NCBI RefSeq assembly: GCF_023283825.1
Contig: NZ_JAKILD010000006.1
Location: 1 to 64,000 of the forward strand
Origin: Shewanella olleyana
Lineage (GTDB): Bacteria; Pseudomonadota; Gammaproteobacteria; Enterobacterales; Shewanellaceae
DNA: 64,000 nt
Reading direction: 5' to 3'
The position numbers and the translations under genes are program-made. Every line of letters starts with the position of its first letter. Within the stretch, counting starts at the first letter, position 1. Under the pieces are notes generated by a model. It searched no databases. It saw only the letters and a program-made list of their open reading frames with translations, and was not told the DNA's origin. Shown one piece after another: positions 27,215-35,829 of the stretch.

Positions 27215-29980
27215 TTATTGAGCGCCTAAAGCAGGAATTTGTTGGCCAATGGCCTGTAACTTCTCTGCTGGATACACCAAGGTATCAGGATTTAACTGCG
27301 CAGCTAATCGTGTGAACATCCATTGTACTTTGTCATCATTAATTAAAGCGTAATTTGCATTAGCTAATAATTCACGATGGAATCTTTTTCTTAATTCTAG
27401 TGGTGTTTCATGTTTTCTGTCCAAACCAACGGTAATTGACACAGTTGTCGGCTCACCCAAATACTCTGATAGCGCGTTTTGTAACTGCTCAATGGCAACA
27501 TCTGCAGCCAAATGCTTTTGGTCTGGCTTTAATAGCAGCGGGATCGGATTATCTAAACGCTGACACACGGAGTTAACCGCTAACTGCCGAACACGTCCAC
27601 CAATGCTGAGTGATGCCATCACTTTATACCAGTGTAAGTCTAGCTCATCACCGGATATTTCATGCTCACCACTTACGGCTAATGCCGTTGGAGTAGCTAC
27701 ACTAGGCGCTTGATTACCACTATGACCCGCCTCAGCGTTATTGCCTTTATCTAATTCGACTGATGCTGCAATCTGAGGTTCAGCTAATAATGGGCTATTT
27801 TCAGATGTTGTGACATGAGTCTCAACCTCTTGAGCCGCACTATCTTTAATAGCCTGAGCATTGGCCATTGCGGGTTCAATAGCGCCTTCAGGCTTATCCC
27901 AAGGCGGTCTATCATTCTCATTTGAGGCTGTATCACTATCAACCGAAGTCGTATCAACCGAAGTCGCAATGGCTGATTTATCATCTGATTGCTCATTTGA
28001 CTCAGCTTGTGAGTTAGAGTCAGTTGATGCATGTCCTTCTGCGGCAATTTTACTGCGTGGTGCGGGTACCTTAATACTAGGGTTCGCTGCCGCTTGTTGC
28101 TTTTTTGCTTGTTCACCTTCTGTGGCAAGCGTTGTTAAATCAGCTTTTAATGAATCATTGGTTGCCAAAACAGCATCAAGCAGTGCATCTAAATCGGCCG
28201 CTTCTTCTGCTGTCGGTTCTGGCGCTGCTTTTGCTTCAACAGCTTGAGTTTGCTGACTGTCAGTGACATTACTCGCTGATAATTGGCTTTCATCAAACGA
28301 AGATGTTGAAAATGAACTCATATCATCGTGTTGATAATCATCCATTGATGCCTCAGAACTCGCTTGAGCAAATTGCTCATAAGCATCCATTGGCATGCCG
28401 TCGCTATCACTGAGTGATGAGCTATTAAACGAAGAGTCACTTGATGAAGCATTAATTGAAGAGGCTTGTGATTGCTCGCTCACTTGGGATTGAGTGTTAG
28501 CCTTTTCTTCAGTCGTTTTTACTACTTCAGGCAGTTTGCTTTGCTCTGTTGCCGTTACCGTTTTTTGCTCAAAACCTAAACTGCTGGCTTGGCTTAATAG
28601 TATCGACTGCTCTGCTGCGAGTGCTTCATCTGACTTATGCTCTACAGCTTCCTCAGATTGGGGGTTATCATCAACACTAGCTGAGGCTTCAGCTTTCACA
28701 CTCGAAGGTGCTTGAGCTTGCTCGGCCATGCTAGTTGTAACTTCAGGTTTAACTTCTGACTTTGGCTCAGCTTTTTGTTCAGCTTGTGGCTCAGCCTTAT
28801 TTACAGGCTTTTGCGCCGCTGCTGCAATAGCTTGCGGGCTTGGCGCTGCTGGAAGTGATATTTCTGCGGCATCATCTGTGTGCCACCGTTTAACCGGCTT
28901 TTCTGGCACAAAAGCAATAGCTCGCAGTAATGCCATTTCTAATCCTGATTTAGGATCTGGTGCAAAAGCAAGTTCTTTACGACCAGTTAATAATAATTGG
29001 TAATAAAGCTGCACTTGCTCAGGAGCTAATTGCTGAGCAAAGGCTAATATTTGTTCACTATATAGTGATTGCTGCGCTGCAGCAGGGGCAAATTGAGTTA
29101 AGGTAATTTGATGAAGTAGCTCAAGTAAACTACGCAGCACTTCATCTGCGTCAGCGCCAAAACTAAGCACCTGCTGAATAGTCTGCATCAAATTAGCCAC
29201 ATCGGCATCACACAGCGACTTTAGTAGTGCAAGGACTTGCTGTGCATCAATACTCCCTAGCATCGACTGCACTTGTTGGTGCATGACTTGACCACTACCA
29301 AACGCAATGGCTTGATCGGTTAAGCTTAACGCATCGCGCATACTACCATTAGCAGCTTTAGCGAGTAAGTCTAACGCTTGTGGTTCATATTCAAGTTGCT
29401 CTTGAGTCAAAATAAAATCAAGCTGCTTGGCGATTTCGTCTTGAGAAAGGCTTTTTAAATTAAACTGCAAACAACGAGACAACACAGTGACAGGCAGTTT
29501 TTGCGGATCGGTTGTTGCCAGTAAAAACTTCACATGCTCTGGCGGCTCTTCTAGGGTTTTAAGCAAAGCATTAAAACTGCTGCGAGAGAGCATGTGTACT
29601 TCATCGATAAGGTACACTTTGAAGCGTCCACGTGAAGGCTTGTACTGGACGTTGTCGAGTAATTCGCGGGTGTCATCCACTTTGGTGCGCGACGCCGCAT
29701 CGACTTCGATTAAGTCAACAAAACGCCCTTGGGCAATTTCAACACAACTAGAGCACACACCGCACGGCGTTGATGTTACGCCTTGCTCACAGTTTAAGCC
29801 TTTGGCAAATAGCCGCGCTAAACTGGTTTTACCGACACCTCGAGTGCCTGTAAATAAATATGCGTGATGTAAGCGCTGCTGAGTTAATGCATTTGTAAGA
29901 GCCAATAAGACATGCGATTGCCCTACCATTTCTTCAAATTTTGCAGGGCGCCACTTACGGGCTAACACCTGATAAGACAT
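27215..29980 (-). CDS. dnaX: DNA polymerase III tau/gamma subunits
   Basis: Clamp-loader ATPase of the replicase. It starts MSYQVLARKWRPAKFEEMVG; ATG 29980 has GGGG upstream, and a TTG four codons earlier is rejected. Domain I has Walker A (GTRGVGKTSLA), a C4 zinc module (CGVCSSC) and DEVHMLS; domain III ends near residue 365. A very long Ala/Ser/Gln/Glu-rich linker (about 370-760) precedes the polymerase-binding domain V. At 921 residues it is far longer than E. coli tau (643), the excess being linker. A slippery A AAA AAG in the correct frame at codons 625-627, followed by a TAG eight codons on in the -1 frame, predicts a gamma product of about 634 residues. Confidence 0.96.
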   Translation of the reverse strand: MSYQVLARKWRPAKFEEMVGQSHVLLALTNALTQQRLHHAYLFTGTRGVGKTSLARLFAKGLNCEQGVTSTPCGVCSSCVEIAQGRFVDLIEVDAASRTKVDDTRELLDNVQYKPSRGRFKVYLIDEVHMLSRSSFNALLKTLEEPPEHVKFLLATTDPQKLPVTVLSRCLQFNLKSLSQDEIAKQLDFILTQEQLEYEPQALDLLAKAANGSMRDALSLTDQAIAFGSGQVMHQQVQSMLGSIDAQQVLALLKSLCDADVANLMQTIQQVLSFGADADEVLRSLLELLHQITLTQFAPAAAQQSLYSEQILAFAQQLAPEQVQLYYQLLLTGRKELAFAPDPKSGLEMALLRAIAFVPEKPVKRWHTDDAAEISLPAAPSPQAIAAAAQKPVNKAEPQAEQKAEPKSEVKPEVTTSMAEQAQAPSSVKAEASASVDDNPQSEEAVEHKSDEALAAEQSILLSQASSLGFEQKTVTATEQSKLPEVVKTTEEKANTQSQVSEQSQASSINASSSDSSFNSSSLSDSDGMPMDAYEQFAQASSEASMDDYQHDDMSSFSTSSFDESQLSASNVTDSQQTQAVEAKAAPEPTAEEAADLDALLDAVLATNDSLKADLTTLATEGEQAKKQQAAANPSIKVPAPRSKIAAEGHASTDSNSQAESNEQSDDKSAIATSVDTTSVDSDTASNENDRPPWDKPEGAIEPAMANAQAIKDSAAQEVETHVTTSENSPLLAEPQIAASVELDKGNNAEAGHSGNQAPSVATPTALAVSGEHEISGDELDLHWYKVMASLSIGGRVRQLAVNSVCQRLDNPIPLLLKPDQKHLAADVAIEQLQNALSEYLGEPTTVSITVGLDRKHETPLELRKRFHRELLANANYALINDDKVQWMFTRLAAQLNPDTLVYPAEKLQAIGQQIPALGAQ
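28077..28121 (-). promoter_or_regulatory. Predicted programmed -1 frameshift site in dnaX
   Basis: The heptamer A AAA AAG (28100-28106) is read as GCA AAA AAG in frame. AAGGTGA, a Shine-Dalgarno-like stimulator, lies about 6-12 bases before it, and the -1 frame meets TAG (28077-28079) after seven codons. This is the same heptamer that makes gamma in E. coli. A downstream GCGGCA...TGCCGC pairing is possible but far apart. Confidence 0.7.
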
Positions 29981-30348
29981 GGAATTCCCCAAGCTTCAAA
30001 TTAAAACGGGATGATTTAGCGACATTATATTTCAAAAGCTCTTTCTAAAAACGTATCTAACACCGTTTCTAAAAGCGGTTTCTAAAGTCAGTACCCGAAA
30101 ATAAATTTAACAATAACATGCAAGTGAAAGACACGCTATTGATACGCTATTTAACGAGCGGGTTTGGCGAAGATTTAGACTAACTTAATCGCTATACGCT
30201 AATTAAGTTGGATGAACCTAAATTAGCGAATAAGAACGGCTCAGATAATGACAAAAATACAGGTTCGATTAAACAGCAGGCATAAAAAAGCAGCGCTAAA
30301 TGGTCTTCATTTATGCACTGCCCTTAATAGCTATATTTTGGCTAAGGA
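29981..30348. other. Gap between apt and dnaX
   Basis: 368 bases with no gene seen on either strand apart from an antisense open frame into apt that I discount. It has repeated TTTCTAAA words and a weak ACCG...CGGT stem near 30062-30079, which could be a poor apt terminator. The dnaX promoter must lie here. Confidence 0.5.
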
Positions 30349-30900
30349 TTACTCGCCTTCGAACTCACATAAGGTCAAGATTTCAATGCCTAATGCTTCA
30401 ATGCGTTTCTCGCCGCCAATATCAGGCAGTGAAATAACAAAAGCAGCATGAGCAACGTCACCACCGAGTTCACGAATTAACTTAACCGTAGCTTCGATAG
30501 TACCGCCAGTTGCTAGCAAATCATCAACGACTAATACTTTGTCACCTGGTTTGATGGCGTCGACATGAATTTCTAAGGTGTCTTTGCCGTATTCAAGATC
30601 GTATGTTTGTGCAATGGTCTTTCTTGGTAATTTGCCTGGCTTACGAACAGGAACAAAACCAATACCTAACTCAAGGGCTAATGGCGCACCAAATAAAAAA
30701 CCACGAGCTTCGGTTCCAACAACTTTGGTGAATCCAAGCGACTTATAGTGGTCAACGAATAAAGCGATAGTGGCTTTATATGCTTCTGCATCTTCTAATA
30801 AGCTAGTGACATCGCGAAACATGATGCCTGGAATTGGATAATCAGGAATGGCTTTAATGCTGTCTTTGATTAACGCTAAACTTGCTGGATTCATAGTCAT
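30349..30900 (-). CDS. apt: Adenine phosphoribosyltransferase
   Basis: Makes AMP from adenine and PRPP in purine salvage. 183 residues with the PRPP-binding loop [13 protein letters not shown], the [18 protein letters not shown] segment, and the flexible-loop [12 protein letters not shown] second ATG two codons inside (MNPASL) is an equally good start. The apt-dnaX-ybaB order matches E. coli. Confidence 0.97.
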   Translation of the reverse strand: MTMNPASLALIKDSIKAIPDYPIPGIMFRDVTSLLEDAEAYKATIALFVDHYKSLGFTKVVGTEARGFLFGAPLALELGIGFVPVRKPGKLPRKTIAQTYDLEYGKDTLEIHVDAIKPGDKVLVVDDLLATGGTIEATVKLIRELGGDVAHAAFVISLPDIGGEKRIEALGIEILTLCEFEGE

Positions 30901-31058
30901 ATTGATTTGTCTATTTAAAAAGGAATGGATTAATAGCCACTATGGCAATTCAGATTAAACTGAAATTGTAAAAATAGTATCTGGCATATCACTCGATTTG
31001 GCTGATAGTAAGCATGTTTGATGACAGTTGCAACTAACGAGCAAAATACCAGCAACTT

Positions 31059-31424
31059 TTAATCTAACTCTGGGATCTGCCACATAAAAAGTAATAAAGC
31101 ACATAACATACAAATTAACATTATCTGTACCCACAATAACGGCACAATAGCGATACTCACCACAAAACTCAGTGTGGTCATTATCATGGCTTTGCGTTTT
31201 AACTTCTTATTCATTGAACGCTTATTTTGCCAATCGTTTAACCCTTGGGAAAACCATGGATGTGTCATTAACCAATTATGAAGTCGGTCACTTGAACGGG
31301 CAAAGCAATAAGCTGCAAGTAAGATAAAAGGCACGGTTGGCAGTAATGGCACTACAATACCAATGGTACCTAGCGTGACACTGGTTAAACCAACAATGAC
31401 GAAAAAGCCGCGTTTTAACGACAT
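31059..31424 (-). CDS. ybaN: DUF454 inner-membrane protein (YbaN-like)
   Basis: 121 residues with about three to four membrane helices. The family core LGTIGIVVPLLPTVPFILLAAYCFARSS is split here by residue counts but clearly present (VPLLPTVPFILLAAYCFARS), followed by HPWF and a C-terminal MWQIPELD. ATG 31424 (MSLKRGFF) has GGAG upstream and matches E. coli YbaN's start; eleven further in-frame codons upstream are rejected. YbaN also precedes apt in E. coli. Function unknown. Confidence 0.9.
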   Translation of the reverse strand: MSLKRGFFVIVGLTSVTLGTIGIVVPLLPTVPFILLAAYCFARSSDRLHNWLMTHPWFSQGLNDWQNKRSMNKKLKRKAMIMTTLSFVVSIAIVPLLWVQIMLICMLCALLLFMWQIPELD

Positions 31425-31521
31425 AACACTCCAAGCAAAATCAAAAAAACCATTCAATAGAATGGTTTTTGGGTAACCGATGCTATCAAAAATAGGTCGG
31501 TATAATAACTGAGATTAACAG

Positions 31522-31641
31522 TTAAATTAAGCCTGCAAGTCTCAAAGCTGAAATAGAAGCTGGTAATGTAGGTAAAAGCAAAACAAGGATAAAACCAATA
31601 AAATACAAAATGTTAAATGGGTCTTTAAACGGCTGACTCAT
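31522..31641 (-). CDS. Small 39-residue membrane peptide
   Basis: An ATG at 31641 opens a 39-codon frame: a short polar N-terminus (MSQPFKDPFN), one strongly hydrophobic helix (about residues 11-27) and a TAA at 31522-31524. AGGA lies ten bases before the ATG. It is on the same strand as DUF454, between it and the DUF2063 gene. It looks like a real single-pass small protein, but I recognise no family. Confidence 0.5.
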   Translation of the reverse strand: MSQPFKDPFNILYFIGFILVLLLPTLPASISALRLAGLI

Positions 31642-31759
31642 GTTATTTGATTCCTAAGAGTAATGTTAACCACCTTCTGGCAGCGTGAACTAGATCACAA
31701 AATTCGCGCTATTGTAAGTAAAAAGGTTGCCAATAAAAACCCTAAAATAACTGTGCCAT

Positions 31760-32521
31760 TTATTCTGTTGTATCAGTTTGGTTTAAGCTGCAAATAATGC
31801 CCTTTTCAGCCAATTGCTGCAGCATTTGCAAGCAGCCATTTGATAAAGCCTCCGCACTCATCTGAGGGTAAGCATTTTGTAGCCAAGCAATAATATCACT
31901 CAAGTAGCAAGTTTCAGCTTGGTTAATAAACGCCAACACTTGCGCTGTTAATGGGTTCAGTTGTAAAAACACCACTTCATCAGTGTCGTCTCGATAAACG
32001 CAAAAGCTGTGTGGCTGCTCACTAGGTTCTGTAGGTTGATAATCAACACTAATATGTTGAACCTCATAATGATATTGCGTCACCGTCGCTTTAACCGACA
32101 TGGTTAATGGCAATTCGGTGATCATGTCACTTGATATAGGCAACTCATTTTCATTATCAAAAACAGTGGCGATATATAACTCAAGCCACTCGTAATGTGC
32201 CAGTTCGACCATAAATGGCGGATCGTAATCCAGTGGCTGATAACTGGTTTGTAAAAACGCAATGAACTCTTGGGAGATCTCGATAAAGATTGGCGTTTTA
32301 CAATCGAAACTGACAAAGAATTGTTGAATTAATTTAAGCCAAGCATCCTCAGTGTATAAGGATTTTAATACAGGAAAAGCACTAGAAACAAAGCCATTAA
32401 TATTATTGAAAAATAGCTCCCGATACACAGTCATCCGCTCGGCGCTCATACCTTCAGGTAATGGGTTGCTGGGATCGCGAATGTAGTCCATAAACGACTG
32501 TTGAGTGTCAATAAAAGTCAT
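31760..32521 (-). CDS. HvfC/BufC-type partner protein (DUF2063)
   Basis: 253 residues. The N-terminal DUF2063 domain is recognisable: RMTVYRELFFNNINGFVSSA, FPVLKSLY, and FVSFDCKTPIFIEISQEFI. A C-terminal winged-helix-like part follows. In MNIO clusters this protein presents the precursor peptide to the DUF692 enzyme. Its ATG overlaps the stop of the enzyme gene by one base (TAATG), so the two are coupled. It completes a precursor-enzyme-partner trio. Confidence 0.87.
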   Translation of the reverse strand: MTFIDTQQSFMDYIRDPSNPLPEGMSAERMTVYRELFFNNINGFVSSAFPVLKSLYTEDAWLKLIQQFFVSFDCKTPIFIEISQEFIAFLQTSYQPLDYDPPFMVELAHYEWLELYIATVFDNENELPISSDMITELPLTMSVKATVTQYHYEVQHISVDYQPTEPSEQPHSFCVYRDDTDEVVFLQLNPLTAQVLAFINQAETCYLSDIIAWLQNAYPQMSAEALSNGCLQMLQQLAEKGIICSLNQTDTTE

Positions 32522-33360
32522 TAAGCACTCCTTGTCTTTAAAGAAGCTATCGCTTGCTGTTGATATTGATGAATTTGATTTATTTCTAATAACAATTCTG
32601 GCGTTTCTGGGATATTGAAATCACGCTCTAACAGAGTAGGAAATACACCGTGTTGTTGATAGCTCTGTTGCAGTAATGCCCACACAGGATCAATAACATC
32701 CGCGCCGTGGGTATCAACCATTAATTCTGGTGTTTCTTGGTAATGCCCAGCAATGTGCATATATTCTATACGCTCTGTTGGCATTGACGCTAAAAATTTT
32801 GCGGCATCATATTGGTGATTAATTGAGTTCACATAGATATTATTTACATCCAGCAGTAATTTACAGTCGGCCTCACTAAGCACTGCATTAACAAACTCTT
32901 GTTCATTCATTTGCGCGCCAGGCGCTGCATAAAATGACACATTTTCAAGAATAAATGGTCTTTCTAGAATATCTTCGACTTGCTTTATCCGCTTAGCAAC
33001 ATAGCTCACAGCTTCTTGGGTGAAAGGAATAGGCATTAAATCATACATGTGACCAGTGCCTGAGCAGTAGCTTAAATGCTCTGAATAAATTTCAATTTGG
33101 TGCAAATCGAGAAAGGCTTTAATGTTTTTCACAAACTCGGTATCAAGAGGCTCTGGACTACCAATGGATAAAGACAAGCCATGACAGAAAAACTCGTGCT
33201 GCTCAGTTAATTGTCTAAACTGCTTACCAAACTTTCCGCCTAGGGTCATCCAGTTTTCAGGCGCCACTTCAAAGAAGTTGATTTCGTCAGGCACCTGCTG
33301 ACAAAACTCGTCAAGCATCTCTCGGCGTAAACCCAGTCCCACTGTTGCTTGCTTTGCCAT
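32521..33360 (-). CDS. MNIO-family (DUF692) peptide-modifying enzyme, HvfB/BufB-type
   Basis: 279 residues, TIM-barrel fold. Metal ligands of the family are visible in ENWM, HGLSLSIG, EHLSYCSG, LENVSFYA, LLLDVNNIYVN, HIAGHYQ and DTHG. MNIO enzymes use a mixed-valent iron centre to oxidise Cys residues of small precursor peptides; the HvfB/BufB type acts on Cys-rich secreted precursors involved in copper handling. ATG 33360 (MAKQATVGLGLRREML) follows GGAG by seven bases; ten upstream in-frame codons are rejected. The Cys-rich precursor gene is directly upstream. Confidence 0.9.
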   Translation of the reverse strand: MAKQATVGLGLRREMLDEFCQQVPDEINFFEVAPENWMTLGGKFGKQFRQLTEQHEFFCHGLSLSIGSPEPLDTEFVKNIKAFLDLHQIEIYSEHLSYCSGTGHMYDLMPIPFTQEAVSYVAKRIKQVEDILERPFILENVSFYAAPGAQMNEQEFVNAVLSEADCKLLLDVNNIYVNSINHQYDAAKFLASMPTERIEYMHIAGHYQETPELMVDTHGADVIDPVWALLQQSYQQHGVFPTLLERDFNIPETPELLLEINQIHQYQQQAIASLKTRSA

Positions 33361-33395
33361 TACAACACTCCGTTTGTTACTTTTTATCAATTAAA

Positions 33396-33416
33396 AAGGC
33401 CTGCAAAACAGGCCTT
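33396..33416 (-). terminator. Hairpin between precursor and modifying-enzyme genes
   Basis: AAGGCCTG and CAGGCCTT (8 bp) with a five-base loop and TTTTAATT exit on the minus strand. As a partial terminator it would let the precursor be made in excess over the enzymes. Confidence 0.7.
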
Positions 33417-33504
33417 ATTTGACGACATATTGTTAGCTATTACCTTATATATCAATAAGCTTTAAAGGTTGCTAGCAAATTATCAGTAAGCTATTAAAAA
33501 TAGA

Positions 33505-33912
33505 TTACTTGCTACCGCCACATTTGCCTTCGCCACACTTACCTTCTTTAGCTTTACCTTCGGCAGCTTTTTTCATGTCGCCACCACACTTACCTTCACC
33601 ACATTTTCCTTCTTTGGCTTTTTTCATGTCGCCGCCACACTTACCTTCACCGCATTTGCCTTCTGTGGCTTTTTTCATATCGCCGCCACACTTACCTTCA
33701 CCACATTTTCCTTCAGTGGCTTTTTTATCACCGCCACATTTACCTTCACCGCACTTACCTTCTTTAGATTTGCTTTCGCCACCATCAAGTTGATAACCGG
33801 CATTCATTTGTTCAAAGCCAAATGGGTTAGCTTCAACTGAAGTTGAAACACCTGCAGTTAATACCACTGCACCTAAAGCCATTGCTACTGTAGTTTGTTT
33901 TACTGAGTTCAT
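33505..33912 (-). CDS. Secreted Cys-rich RiPP precursor (HvfA/BufA-like, five EGKCGEGKCGG units)
   Basis: 135 residues. A signal peptide ends about VSTSVEANPF, then comes a short spacer and five copies of EGKCGEGKCGG separated by DMKKA-type linkers, ten EGKCG motifs and ten Cys in all. EGKCG is the motif in which MNIO enzymes are reported to convert Cys to oxazolone-thioamide in Haemophilus HvfA. The downstream DUF692 and DUF2063 genes fit this. ATG 33912 follows AAGGAAG; the TTG upstream is rejected. Predicted product: a periplasmic metal (copper) binding peptide. No DoxX-type HvfD gene is adjacent. Confidence 0.88.
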   Translation of the reverse strand: MNSVKQTTVAMALGAVVLTAGVSTSVEANPFGFEQMNAGYQLDGGESKSKEGKCGEGKCGGDKKATEGKCGEGKCGGDMKKATEGKCGEGKCGGDMKKAKEGKCGEGKCGGDMKKAAEGKAKEGKCGEGKCGGSK

Positions 33913-34015
33913 AATAATCTTCCTTATATTCAAACTTTATAATGGTGACCAACAACTAACAGTGCTGGCTTACAATTTAATAGACCTACAACTGTTTACT
34001 TTTATTTCACAAAAA

Positions 34016-34029
34016 TTGATCTAAATCAT
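34016..34029. promoter_or_regulatory. FNR/EtrA-like box between the precursor gene and dusC
   Basis: TTGAT, four bases, ATCAT differs from the FNR consensus palindrome at one position. It lies 104 bases before the precursor start and about 200 before dusC, so the precursor operon is the likelier target. Confidence 0.4.
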
Positions 34030-34226
34030 AATTATTTTCAGAAATTCTTGCTAGAAAGCCAAGGTTATTTGTAACCATAGTGTAAAATATTGATGTATCA
34101 ACATGATATTTAAGATTAATATTACTTTTTCAACTTATTTGTATTTTTTCATTGGTTCGAAATGAATTTGTATAAAAAGCTAAAGTCGCTAGAATGGCGC
34201 TCCTTTTATTTACAACAGGTTCAGCC

Positions 34227-35174
34227 GTGCGCGTAGTATTAGCTCCAATGGAAGGCGTCATTGATGATTTGATGCGAGAAATATTGTCTGAAATTAACCC
34301 ATATGACCTGGTGGTTACCGAGTTTGTACGCGTTATTAGTCAACTGCTTCCCGAAAAGGTGTACTACAAACTGTGTCCTGAATTGCGTAATGGTGGTTTC
34401 ACCGCGTCTGGCACTCCAGTCCGTATCCAATTACTGGGGCAACACCCAAGTGTAATGGCAGAAAACGCGCAGCGCGCCGTTGAATTGGGTTCTCAAGGTG
34501 TCGATGCCAACTTTGGCTGCCCAGCAAAAATGGTTAACCGTAGTAATGGCGGCGCAGTGTTATTGCAATACCCAGATACTATTCATGACATTGTTAAAGC
34601 CATGCGCGATGCCGTACCCGCCGAGCAACCTGTCACTGCCAAAATTCGCTTAGGTTTTGAAGATAAATCGTTATTTATGGAAAATGCGTTAGCCGTATAT
34701 GAAGCCGGCGCCACTGAGCTCGCTATTCATGCACGCAGTAAAGTAGACGGTTACAAACCTCCAGCTTATTGGGAGTACATCACAGAGGTACGTGAACGCT
34801 TACCTATCCCGGTGATTGCCAATGGTGAAATTTGGAATGCTGATGACGCTAAACGCTGCATGGAAGTGACAGGTTGTGACAATATCATGCTTGGGCGCGG
34901 CGCAATTTCCCTACCCAACTTAGCTGCAACCATTAAAGATGGCACAGCGGCTTATACATGGTCGCAAACCTTGAGCTTATTACTCAGTTACACTCAAAAA
35001 CAACTTAATGGTAAAAAATCGGATTATTACCCAGCTCGAGTGAAACAGTGGTTCACCTACCTCAATAAGCAATATCCAGAAGCTGATGTCCTGTTTAGAG
35101 AGTTGAGAGTCATGAAAACCACAGATGATATCGTGGCTATTTTAGAAAAAGCTTATGACCAACATAATCGATAA
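34227..35174 (+). CDS. dusC: tRNA-dihydrouridine(16) synthase DusC
   Basis: FMN enzyme reducing U16 in tRNA. It begins MRVVLAPMEGVIDDLMREIL, matching E. coli DusC. ANFGCPAKMVNRSNGG contains the catalytic Cys, and PVIANGEIW and MLGRGA are FMN-binding signatures. I take GTG 34227 as start because AGG lies seven bases upstream and it aligns with E. coli's N-terminus. An ATG at 34194 would add 11 residues but has no ribosome-binding site. 315 residues. Confidence 0.93.
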   Translation: MRVVLAPMEGVIDDLMREILSEINPYDLVVTEFVRVISQLLPEKVYYKLCPELRNGGFTASGTPVRIQLLGQHPSVMAENAQRAVELGSQGVDANFGCPAKMVNRSNGGAVLLQYPDTIHDIVKAMRDAVPAEQPVTAKIRLGFEDKSLFMENALAVYEAGATELAIHARSKVDGYKPPAYWEYITEVRERLPIPVIANGEIWNADDAKRCMEVTGCDNIMLGRGAISLPNLAATIKDGTAAYTWSQTLSLLLSYTQKQLNGKKSDYYPARVKQWFTYLNKQYPEADVLFRELRVMKTTDDIVAILEKAYDQHNR

Positions 35175-35249
35175 ATAGTTGCGTTGAATCAAATTTAGGT
35201 TTCATTTTAAATAAAGCTTAATGTTCGTTAGCTAAAATGAAGCCTTGGT

Positions 35250-35263
35250 TTGATCTCCATCAT
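35250..35263 (+). promoter_or_regulatory. FNR/EtrA-like box upstream of the DksA-like gene
   Basis: TTGAT, four bases, ATCAT, 66 bases before the GTG start of the next gene, a distance suitable for activation. Confidence 0.4.
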
Positions 35264-35328
35264 AACAATAGTATCGTTTCGCGTTAGACTACATATCCAG
35301 TAAAGCAATTAAGTCATTAGGCCCTTTT

Positions 35329-35697
35329 GTGAGCACTCAAGAGATACAACAAACATTAATGCAAAAAGAAGCACAACTTAAATATGAGTTGGTGCATCAA
35401 CTTAACCAGCAGGTTAATGTGAATAGTGCAGCTCAAATTCACTTTAACATGAGCTTGGCTGAGCTCATTGAATTAATGAGTCAACAAAAACTAACCGACA
35501 GCCCTCTATTTAGTCAACTCACTCGATTAGATGCAGCACTTTGCCAACTTGAACTTGGCCTATATGGCTTATGTTCCGATTGTGAGTCTGAAATTGAACC
35601 TGATAGATTAGCTGCAGATCCAACAGAACAACGTTGCGCCCACTGCGATGAAAAACACCGTAACGAACACCGCCAAGAACTGCGTTTAAGCCACTAA
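35329..35697 (+). CDS. TraR/DksA-type zinc-finger protein
   Basis: 122 residues. An N-terminal helical coiled-coil part is followed by a C4 zinc finger CSDCESEIEPDRLAADP...CAHC near the C-terminus, as in TraR/DksA proteins that bind the RNA polymerase secondary channel. It is shorter than DksA (151) and the coiled-coil tip lacks an obvious DxxDxA, so a role in the stringent response is uncertain. Start is GTG 35329, with no strong ribosome-binding site. A bidirectional terminator follows. Confidence 0.82.
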   Translation: MSTQEIQQTLMQKEAQLKYELVHQLNQQVNVNSAAQIHFNMSLAELIELMSQQKLTDSPLFSQLTRLDAALCQLELGLYGLCSDCESEIEPDRLAADPTEQRCAHCDEKHRNEHRQELRLSH

Positions 35698-35780
35698 ATT
35701 TCACCTCAAATTTTTCCCAGCGAAAATTCCTCATTTAATGCAGTCCTCTATTTCTTTTTAAACTAATTTTTAACCATAAA

Positions 35781-35805
35781 AAAACCTCCGACTAGCGGAG
35801 GTTTT
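35781..35805. terminator. Bidirectional terminator
   Basis: A perfect 10-bp stem (35781-35790 with 35796-35805), with A/T runs on both sides, between the convergent DksA-like gene and the first TonB receptor. Confidence 0.9.
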
Positions 35806-35829
35806 TAGTTTTAAACTATGACATTAAGT

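Noticed and set aside
27861-29003. Several plus-strand frames opposite dnaX
   Set aside because: Shadows of the Ala/Ser-rich linker coding sequence.
30248-30451. Plus-strand frame entering apt
   Set aside because: It overlaps the conserved C-terminus of apt in antisense.
33509-33793. Plus-strand open frame rich in Pro, His and Ser
   Set aside because: It is the antisense of the EGKCG repeat array; its regularity comes from the real gene.
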